A stretch of DNA of 64,000 nucleotides, from assembly GCF_022812285.1 (NCBI RefSeq), contig NZ_CP093300.1:2232001-2296000 (forward strand), given 5' to 3'. The stretch's first letter is position 1. Each line of letters opens with the position of its first letter. The stretch is from Alkalihalobacillus sp. LMS39 (lineage in GTDB: Bacteria; Bacillota; Bacilli; Bacillales; Bacillaceae_F). The notes beneath the pieces were generated by a model. That model worked only from the letters and a program-made list of their open reading frames with translations, made no database searches and was not told the origin of the DNA. Below, one piece after another: positions 58,099 to 64,000 of this stretch. A program made the position numbers and the translations under genes.

Positions 58099-59007
58099 CT
58101 AAGAACTCGTAATTTCCCCACCATTTGGGTGTAAAATTTGGCCTGTCATATATGTCGAATCTTCAGACGCTAAAAACACAAAACTTGGTGCAACTTCAAA
58201 AGGTTGACCTGCTCGTTTCATAGGGACTCTAGGAGTGTCCGTTCCAAATGTTTTTACATCCTCTGCCGAAAAAGAAGAAGGAATAAGTGGTGTCCAAATT
58301 GGACCAGGTGCAACGCCGTTAACCCGAATATCTTTATCAGCAAGTGATAACGATAATGAGCGGGTAAACGCATTAATCGCCCCTTTAGTTGAAGAATAGT
58401 CAATTAAATCAGGTTCGCCTTCATACGCGGTCACTGACGTTGTATTGATAATTGAGCTTCCTGGTGCCATAAAGGGGAGAGCGGCTTTTGTTAAAAAGAA
58501 AAATGCATATATATTTGTTCGAAAAGTAATATCTAATTGCTCTGCTGTGATATCTTCTATACTTTTTTGTACATATTGAACGGCATGATTATTCACTAAA
58601 ATATCAATTTTTCCAAAGTGTTGTACAGTTTGATTGACGACTTCATAGCTCATTGTTTCATCTTGTAAATCACCTGGAATGAGTAAACAATGACGTCCAA
58701 TTTGTTCTACTCTAGCTTTTGTCTCTTTGGCATCTTCATGTTCACATAAGTAGGGAATTACAATATGAGCGCCTTCTTTCGCAAAGGCATACGCGACCGC
58801 ACGACCTATTCCACTGTCGCCCCCTGTAATAATTGCAATTTTATCTTTTAATTTATGACTACCGATATAATGAGGGTTTTCTGAAATCGGTCTTGGAATC
58901 ATTTTATATTCTAGACCAGGATGTTGTTGCTGTTCTTGCGGTGGAAAAGCAACAGGGACTTCTTCGCATTTTTTTTCCTTACCGTAGTAATTGTAGACGG
59001 GATACAT
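58099..59007 (-). CDS. SDR family oxidoreductase (YhdF/GsiB-region stress type)
   Basis: A 302-residue extended-type SDR like the Bacillus general stress proteins YhdF and Gsp39. An N-terminal extension of about 50 residues rich in Pro/Gln precedes TGGDSGIGRAVAYAFAKEGA, then DILVNNHAVQ, INTTSVTAYEG (Ser), YSSTKGA (YxxxK) and NGVAPGPIWTPLIPSSF. The N-terminal extension and APGPIWTPL segment are typical of that subgroup. ATG 59007 follows AGGAGG; an upstream in-frame ATG (59037) has no site. Substrate unknown. No sigma-B promoter could be read. Confidence 0.86.
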   Translation of the reverse strand: MYPVYNYYGKEKKCEEVPVAFPPQEQQQHPGLEYKMIPRPISENPHYIGSHKLKDKIAIITGGDSGIGRAVAYAFAKEGAHIVIPYLCEHEDAKETKARVEQIGRHCLLIPGDLQDETMSYEVVNQTVQHFGKIDILVNNHAVQYVQKSIEDITAEQLDITFRTNIYAFFFLTKAALPFMAPGSSIINTTSVTAYEGEPDLIDYSSTKGAINAFTRSLSLSLADKDIRVNGVAPGPIWTPLIPSSFSAEDVKTFGTDTPRVPMKRAGQPFEVAPSFVFLASEDSTYMTGQILHPNGGEITSS

Positions 59008-59159
59008 AGTAGACCTCCTGAATGCAAATGTCATCATGTTTTATGATAGAACGACTGAAAATGACACTGATACGGTACATTATGCAAAATGGGTATTTAT
59101 CGTGCATAAAGCTAAATAGAAAAAATCGTCTTGTAGAAACAAATTACTCAAGGAAATAG

Positions 59160-59205
59160 TAGGCACTGAACGTGGGATAACCACCAATGTTCAGTGCCTT
59201 TGTAT
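59160..59205 (+). terminator. Stand-alone terminator hairpin
   Basis: TAGGCACTGAACGTGG and CCAATGTTCAGTGCCTTT form a long stem. There is no plus-strand gene upstream before the divergent SDR start, so it may end a short untranslated RNA or act on readthrough. Confidence 0.55.
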
Positions 59206-59246
59206 TTTCTTACATCATTTGATTCCAAAATCATCCTTTTTAACTG

Positions 59247-59298
59247 TTGACATGTGAAATGTTTTAATATTATAATACGTTCAAATAAAACTGAACGT
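59247..59298 (+). promoter_or_regulatory. Sigma-A promoter and 7-8-7 operator of the ArsR-like/MFS operon
   Basis: TTGACA (59247-59252), an 18-nt spacer and TATAAT (59271-59276), followed at once by ACGTTCA (59277-59283) - N8 - TGAACGT (59292-59298), a perfect inverted repeat covering the transcription start. This suggests autorepression by the encoded regulator. Confidence 0.75.
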
Positions 59299-59314
59299 TA
59301 AAGGAGAGTAAAAC

Positions 59315-59902
59315 ATGTCAGATATTTATAAAATCACAGATATTGAACAATTAAAAGTCATAAGTGACCCAATACGAATAAAAATCGTATGGGAAATTAT
59401 TGACCATGCAAAAACAGGAAAGATGATTGCCGATATTTTAGAAATGCCAGCTTCAAAAATTCATTATCATTTAAAAGAGTTAGAACGAGTTGGTTTAATT
59501 AAAGTAGTCCGAACGGAAGAAAAGAATGGCATAATCCAAAAATTTTATCAATGTATTGCTAGTCAATTCACGTTTGATGATATCTTGCCTCAGTCGCAAC
59601 AGCATTCAGTGGCCGATAGCTTAAGAGAAAACATTACAATTTCATTAAACAAGACTGTTTCGTTAATTAAAAAAACGGAAGATGATTATTTAGAGGATTA
59701 CAAAAATCAATTAATTGGGAATTTATTTGCCATTTTAGATTTAACAGAGGACGAATTAAAAGTCATCAAAACGAAGTGGAAAGATTTAGTAGAAACGATT
59801 CAGGAGTACGGAAAGGATGAACACAAAGAAAATGCAAAGTCATACCACATTAACATGGTCGGTTTTCCAATTGAAAAAACAGAAGATGAAAGCGAGGGGT
59901 AA
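59315..59902 (+). CDS. ArsR-like winged-helix transcriptional regulator
   Basis: A 195-residue regulator. The N-terminal domain (about 5-90) has EQLKVISDPIRIKIVWEI and PASKIHYHLKELERVGLIKV, a helix-turn-helix typical of the ArsR/HTH_20 group, followed by a helical C-terminal half (about 105-195) that may bind a ligand. It is translated 2 nt before the MFS transporter and likely represses the pair through the dyad at 59277-59298. ATG 59315 follows AAAGGAGAG. Ligand unknown. Confidence 0.85.
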   Translation: MSDIYKITDIEQLKVISDPIRIKIVWEIIDHAKTGKMIADILEMPASKIHYHLKELERVGLIKVVRTEEKNGIIQKFYQCIASQFTFDDILPQSQQHSVADSLRENITISLNKTVSLIKKTEDDYLEDYKNQLIGNLFAILDLTEDELKVIKTKWKDLVETIQEYGKDEHKENAKSYHINMVGFPIEKTEDESEG

Positions 59903-59904
59903 AG

Positions 59905-61146
59905 ATGGAAGAAGCGGTAACACAAGAACAAAAGCAACCATCTCTTTTTAAAGAAAGAAAGTTTCTTTTATTATGGATGGCAGGCTTGTTTTCTAGTTTA
60001 AGTACATCGATTTTTATGTTTTCTCAGTCTTGGTTTGTCGTTGAAACATTGCAATTAGAGGCCTCGCTTGGTTTAATTTTTATCGCATCGACAGTACCGA
60101 GGCTGTTATTTATGACTATCGGTGGAGTTGTAGCAGATAGAGTGAGTAAATCACTCATTATGTTTCTATCAGACATTTCTAGAGCCATCCTTGTTGTAGG
60201 ATTAATTATCATGCTTTTCTTCGATGTTGTTTCTTTATGGACATTTGTAGGGTTTGCTTTGATATTTGGAGTGTTAGATGCATTTTTTTGGCCAGCTAAT
60301 GGTGCATTTCTTCCTTCTATTGTGAAAAAGGAACAATTAACGAGAGCGAATTCAGTTGTACAAATGACAAATCAAATGGCGATGATTTTTGGCCCGATGG
60401 TCGCAGGGTTTATTATTGTTCTTGGTGGGTATTCAGTAGTGTTTGGTAGTACATCCTTGTTGTTATTTGCGGCTGCATTGTTTATTTATTTTATAAAATT
60501 AAAAGCAAAATCTCAACAAGGTGGGACAGAACTTCCTTCGTTTTTAAACTCAATTAAAGAAGGATTGGCTTATGTTAAACAAAGTCAATTCCTTACTGCG
60601 TTATTATTAACTTCGGTGTTTTTAAACTTTTTTATCGTTGGCCCTTTAACAATGGGTTTGCCACTTTTTGTGAAAAATGTGCTTGGAGGCAGTACGCTTG
60701 ATTTTAGTTTTCTAGAAGGTGCATTAGGAGTTGGAATGGTTGTTGGCTCTGTTGTTGTTGGGATATTAAATATTCGTAAAAAGCGGGGACTTGTTGCCAT
60801 TGGAGCGTTAGTATTACTTTCTATTTCGTTTATGTTGTTAAGCACAACAACCGAGTTGTGGCAAAGTATGATGATGATCGTGTTACTTGGGGTCTCATTT
60901 TCTATCATTAATATTCCCCTAATTTCGGTTGTTCAAGATGTAGTAGAGGACCATATGATCGGAAGAGTAATGAGCTTATTGCAAATGTCCTCGTTAGGGC
61001 TAACACCTGTTTCTTTTGGGGTAACTTCAGTTGTTTTGACGATGGGTGTTCCTATCAACACGATTATGTTAACCGGAGCTTTATGTGTAATATTCATTGC
61101 TTTTGTTGTATATTTCCGAGTTCCTGCTTTGAAAACGACAGATTGA
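59905..61146 (+). CDS. MFS transporter (drug efflux type)
   Basis: A 413-residue permease with 12 predicted helices. The loop 2-3 motif is GGVVADRVSKSLIMFLSD (about residues 73-90), in the position of the MFS motif A. ALIFGVLDAFFWPANGAFLP and RANSVVQMTNQMAMIFGPM follow in the N-terminal half. The subgroup resembles EntS/MacrolideA-type exporters common in bacilli. Cotranscribed with the ArsR-like regulator, so it is probably induced by its own substrate. Substrate unknown. Confidence 0.87.
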   Translation: MEEAVTQEQKQPSLFKERKFLLLWMAGLFSSLSTSIFMFSQSWFVVETLQLEASLGLIFIASTVPRLLFMTIGGVVADRVSKSLIMFLSDISRAILVVGLIIMLFFDVVSLWTFVGFALIFGVLDAFFWPANGAFLPSIVKKEQLTRANSVVQMTNQMAMIFGPMVAGFIIVLGGYSVVFGSTSLLLFAAALFIYFIKLKAKSQQGGTELPSFLNSIKEGLAYVKQSQFLTALLLTSVFLNFFIVGPLTMGLPLFVKNVLGGSTLDFSFLEGALGVGMVVGSVVVGILNIRKKRGLVAIGALVLLSISFMLLSTTTELWQSMMMIVLLGVSFSIINIPLISVVQDVVEDHMIGRVMSLLQMSSLGLTPVSFGVTSVVLTMGVPINTIMLTGALCVIFIAFVVYFRVPALKTTD

Positions 61147-61219
61147 GGAACAATGTTGTTCTTCTCAATCCGTGTTCCATGCGGTAAAATGTACTCAAAA
61201 ATGAGAGAAGGGCTTATAA

Positions 61220-61729
61220 ATGAATGTCATAATAAAAGAAATCACAACGATTGAACCGTATTTGAATGAGCTTAGTACCCTATTAATTGATGTTGTTGAC
61301 GACGGGGCTTCTGTTGGCTTTTTACCGCCATTACAAGAAAATGAAGCCACTGAATATTGGACTACAGTGCAAAATTCTACGGCTTTATTATTTCTAGCAT
61401 TTATCGAAAACGAAGTCGTTGGAACAGTTCAACTTCAGTTGGAAACGAAAGAAAATGGAAAACACCGAGCTGAGATCGCCAAACTGATGACACACCCTCG
61501 TTTTAGAAGAAGAGGAGTCGGTCGCTTGTTAATGGAAGCCGCTGAACGTAGAGCTCGGAGCGAAAAACGAACATTACTTGTCCTTGATACGAGAAAGGGA
61601 GACCCTTCAAATGATTTATATACCGCACTTGCGTTTAAAAAAGTAGGTGAAATTCCCGAGTATTGCTTAACTGCAGACGGACATTATGAAGCCACGGTTT
61701 ATTACTATAAGCTTATCAATGATAAGTAA
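61220..61729 (+). CDS. GNAT family N-acetyltransferase
   Basis: A 169-residue acetyltransferase. Motif A is AKLMTHPRFRRRGVGRLLME (about residues 90-109), with the R-x-x-G-V-G acetyl-CoA loop, and motif B includes LVLDTRKGD and YTALAFKKVGEIP. It transfers an acetyl group from acetyl-CoA to an amine; the acceptor is unknown. ATG 61220 follows AGAAGGG. It follows the MFS gene by 73 nt with a hairpin (GATTGAG..CTCAATC) between, so cotranscription is uncertain. Confidence 0.85.
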   Translation: MNVIIKEITTIEPYLNELSTLLIDVVDDGASVGFLPPLQENEATEYWTTVQNSTALLFLAFIENEVVGTVQLQLETKENGKHRAEIAKLMTHPRFRRRGVGRLLMEAAERRARSEKRTLLVLDTRKGDPSNDLYTALAFKKVGEIPEYCLTADGHYEATVYYYKLINDK

Positions 61730-61735
61730 ATGATT

Positions 61736-62638
61736 TTATGCACTTTTCTCATGAAGAGTGCTTCTTTGTTTTTGCTGTTGGATCAAAAACAAAAAGACAC
61801 CGATTAATACAAGAACGCCCCCAATCAGTTGCCAGTAAACAAGTTTTTCACCAAGTAGAAGAACGGCAAGAATAGTCGCTCCGACAGGCTCACCTAGTAT
61901 ACTCATCGAAATCGTTGTCGCATTCATATAACGTAGCAACCAATTGTGAATGAGATGAGCAAGTGTTGGGATAATCGCTAACAAAACAAAAAGACCCCAT
62001 TCTCGACTTTCATAAGAAAAGAGTGGAATGTGAGCGACTAGATTATACCCAGTTAAAAGGAATGCTGTAAAGAAAAAGACAGAAAAACTATAAATCCAAT
62101 GGGACATGTGTTGGACGATATTTTGTCCTATCATTAAATATCCAACGACAGCAATAACACTTAAAAAGGATAGAATATCTCCTAAAATAGCTTCGTCACT
62201 TAAACCGAAATCACCCCAACCTACCATCATGGCTCCGATAATGGCGACTGTCATCGTGGTAATAGCCGATGTCGTTGTTCTTTCTTTAAATATAAAAAAA
62301 CCACCGATTAACGCGATAATGGGTTGTAAAGCAAGAATAATGGTTGAGCTTGCCACGGTTGTTAAAGTTAAAGAAGCAAACCATAATCCGAAATGTAAGG
62401 CTAGAAAAATGCCAGAGCAAAACAAAAGGCTCCACTGCGTAAAGTGAATTTGTATAATTTCTTTGCGTTTTATCCATAAAACAGGTAGTAAAAAAACGCA
62501 TGCAAACCACATGCGGTACATCGCTAAAATTGTCGGTGGTGCTTCTGACCATTTTACAAAAATAGCAGAAAAGGAAATGAGAATAATAGATAAAACGAGT
62601 GGGACGGTGTATGATTTTTGTTCTGAATTGACAATCAT
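61736..62638 (-). CDS. EamA family (DMT) transporter
   Basis: A 300-residue permease with ten helices in two EamA repeats (about 12-145 and 155-290). Ends of repeats show ALQPIIALIGGFFIFKERTT and SILGEPVGATILAVLLLGEK, both typical of the family. It likely exports a metabolite or amino acid. ATG 62638 follows AAGGGAG. Convergent with the GNAT gene with a 6-nt gap. Substrate unknown. Confidence 0.87.
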   Translation of the reverse strand: MIVNSEQKSYTVPLVLSIILISFSAIFVKWSEAPPTILAMYRMWFACVFLLPVLWIKRKEIIQIHFTQWSLLFCSGIFLALHFGLWFASLTLTTVASSTIILALQPIIALIGGFFIFKERTTTSAITTMTVAIIGAMMVGWGDFGLSDEAILGDILSFLSVIAVVGYLMIGQNIVQHMSHWIYSFSVFFFTAFLLTGYNLVAHIPLFSYESREWGLFVLLAIIPTLAHLIHNWLLRYMNATTISMSILGEPVGATILAVLLLGEKLVYWQLIGGVLVLIGVFLFLIQQQKQRSTLHEKSA

Positions 62639-62729
62639 AATATTCTCCCTTCATGTGCGCAAACAAGTGAAAAATAAGGTTAGTATCTAATATATTATAC
62701 AAATAACAAGTCGAAAAGAAAGAATAATT

Positions 62730-62758
62730 TTGACGGAGTATTTGGAGTACCGTATAAT
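62730..62758 (+). promoter_or_regulatory. Near-consensus sigma-A promoter upstream of a family 2 repeat and ilvE
   Basis: TTGACG (62730-62735), a 17-nt spacer and TATAAT (62753-62758). Transcription from it would run through repeat family 2 copy 8 before reaching ilvE about 300 nt later. The repeat therefore lies in the ilvE leader or forms a separate short RNA. Confidence 0.65.
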
Positions 62759-62784
62759 ATTTTTATAGATTCAGTTACATTTCC

Positions 62785-62966
62785 TTTTTTAAAAGATAAG
62801 AAAAACTTTGGTATAGCAAATGAAGCTGTGAAAGCTTATGCTAGAAGAGCGAAGGCTGCGCACCTGCGCGTTTCACCCCAAGAAGAGCATTTGTGGTTCA
62901 CTGTCAAAAGCGGGCAGGGCTCCGCACTTCGCTTGAAACGAAAAGACGCTTCGCGTTTTTCTTAAA
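62785..62966 (+). repeat. Repeat family 2, copy 8 (long form)
   Basis: TTTTTTAAAAGATAAGAAAA, ACTTTGGTATAGCAAATG, AAGCTGTGAAAGCTT, AAGAGCGAAGGCTGCGCACC, CACCCCAAGAAGAGCATTTG, AAAGCGGGCAGGGCTCCGC and the end hairpin AAAAGACGCTTCGCGTTTTT. Close to copy 1, suggesting recent spread or sequence maintenance. Confidence 0.87.
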
Positions 62967-63066
62967 ACATGTTTTTCATAGAAACGGGTATGATACAAAT
63001 AGTATCTATACATAATTGTGGCTAATGTAACGAACAAAAGTCCGGAGTTGAAGGAGAATGGAAACA

Positions 63067-64000
63067 ATGTCTAATTTAAGAATTGATGTGACGTTAACAA
63101 CAGAAAAAAAGCCAAAACCAAATGCAGATGAACTTGGTTTTGGAAGAATTTATACGGATCATATGTTTATTATGGACTACACGGAAGGAAAAGGATGGCA
63201 TGATGCGCGTATTGTTCCTTATCAACCCGTTGTACTTGATCCTGCTGCGAAAATCTTGCATTACGGTCAGTCTGTTTTTGAAGGGTTAAAGGCATATTTA
63301 TCTGAAAATGACGATATTATGTTATTCCGCCCAGAAAAAAATATGGAGCGTTTAAACCGGTCAAGTGAGCGTGTTTGTATTCCAGCAGTGGAAGAGGAAT
63401 TTGCACTACATGCGTTAACAGAATTATTAAAAATTGAAAAAGAATGGATTCCAAAAGCACAAGACACTTCCTTATATATTCGACCGTTTATTTTTGCAAC
63501 AGAGCCATTTTTAGGATTAGCACCATCTAAAACATACCAATTTATGATTACGTTGTCTCCTGTTGGCGCTTATTATAAAGAAGGAATGAATCCAGTAAAA
63601 ATTGCCGTAGAAGAAGAATTTGTTCGCGCTGTCCCTGGTGGTACTGGTGAAGCGAAAACGGGTGGAAACTACGCAGCAAGCATCATTGCCCAAGTGAATG
63701 CAGAGAGAAAAGGATTTTCCCAAGTTCTTTGGTTAGATGGAAAAGAAAAAAAATACGTTGAAGAAGTTGGAAGTATGAACGTGTTTTTCAAAATCAATGG
63801 TGACATTGTGACACCAGCGTTAAATGGAAGTATTTTAGAAGGAGTAACACGTAGATCAATCATTGATCTTCTTCGTTCATGGGATATGACTGTAACAGAA
63901 AGAAGTATTTCATTTGAAGAAGTGTATGAAGCATTTCAAAATGGCCATTTAGAAGAAGCTTTTGGCACGGGAACAGCTGCCGTTATTTCTCCAATTGGTG
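63067..64000 (+). CDS. ilvE: Branched-chain amino acid aminotransferase (3' end beyond window)
   Basis: The first 311 codons of a PLP class IV aminotransferase. FGRIYTDHMFIMDY and LHYGQSVFEGLKAY (about residue 67) are typical of the IlvE/BCAT type II group. AVPGGTGEAKTGGNYAAS (about 190-207) carries the PLP-binding Lys, and EEVGSMNVFFK and GSILEGVTRRS follow. It transaminates Leu, Ile and Val with 2-oxoglutarate. ATG 63067 follows GAAGGAGAATGG. The stop lies past 64000; roughly 45-50 more residues would be expected. Confidence 0.93.
   Translation, partial: MSNLRIDVTLTTEKKPKPNADELGFGRIYTDHMFIMDYTEGKGWHDARIVPYQPVVLDPAAKILHYGQSVFEGLKAYLSENDDIMLFRPEKNMERLNRSSERVCIPAVEEEFALHALTELLKIEKEWIPKAQDTSLYIRPFIFATEPFLGLAPSKTYQFMITLSPVGAYYKEGMNPVKIAVEEEFVRAVPGGTGEAKTGGNYAASIIAQVNAERKGFSQVLWLDGKEKKYVEEVGSMNVFFKINGDIVTPALNGSILEGVTRRSIIDLLRSWDMTVTERSISFEEVYEAFQNGHLEEAFGTGTAAVISPIG

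Noticed and set aside
6160-62966. CRISPR array interpretation of the family 2 repeats
   Set aside because: Copies are 110-190 bp, kilobases apart, with no regular short spacers and no cas genes.
1-64000. tRNA genes and rRNA operons
   Set aside because: No GGTTCRANTCC-type TPsiC arms with matching acceptor stems were seen; the only rRNA-like sequence is the orphan 5S at 36478.

Overview
The window is low-GC DNA from a Bacillaceae-type, spore-forming Firmicute. The evidence is the strong AGGAGG-like ribosome sites with frequent TTG/GTG starts, and a block mciZ-nudF-endonuclease Q-spoIIM-fur-yqzK-xerD-drm-pupG that I recall as typical of Bacillus chromosomes. Other Bacillus-type genes are DUF2512, YtrA, YhaQ/YhaP and a divergent citR/citA pair. 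C30 carotenoid genes suggest a pigmented Bacillus relative, possibly an alkaliphile; the species cannot be named from sequence alone.

Layout. 1-1250: the first codons of an unknown minus-strand gene behind a c-di-GMP-I riboswitch, a palindromic repeat, DUF2512 and a 58-residue protein. 1386-10356: two convergent carotenoid operons (two CrtN-type desaturases and crtM on plus; CruF-like hydratase, acyltransferase, glycosyltransferase and a CrtP-type oxidase on minus), with a decayed IS1182-type transposase and repeats between them. 10424-21000: SDR, DUF6241, CPBP protease, Gfo/Idh/MocA oxidoreductase, a PAS-PAS-GGDEF-EAL protein, BsuPI lipoprotein, thiolase and cimA. 21445-26173: a ycgQ/ycgR permease pair divergent from a CobW GTPase with a poly-His loop, uppP and a TlpA-like thioredoxin. 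26360-36467: the conserved sporulation/iron/recombination/nucleoside block, with two tandem purine nucleoside phosphorylases and pdp. 36478-42894: an orphan diverged 5S rRNA, a secreted lipase, a second PAS-GGDEF-EAL protein, a MerR/TipA regulator and a second c-di-GMP riboswitch ahead of an unrecognised 279-residue protein. 42995-47835: a six-gene minus-strand ABC operon with a YtrA regulator. 48095-54713: a two-part membrane protein pair with an M20 peptidase, a catechol dioxygenase-like protein and citR/citA. 54748-64000: hypothetical proteins (one a possible membrane-anchored cysteine peptidase), HAD, SDR, an ArsR-like/MFS pair, GNAT, EamA and the start of ilvE.

Three themes link the genes. 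First, c-di-GMP: two dual GGDEF-EAL proteins and two c-di-GMP riboswitches with different expression platforms lie within 42 kb. Second, membrane and stress: carotenoid glyco-ester synthesis, undecaprenyl phosphate recycling, envelope ABC exporters and a metal permease/CobW module. Third, dispersed repeats: a 110-190 bp family present eight times, always in plus orientation and often just after a terminator, and a second family of about 190 bp built from nested GGACAT..TCCG palindromes present three times. Neither family is explained by the coding genes, and they are the most unusual structure in the window.
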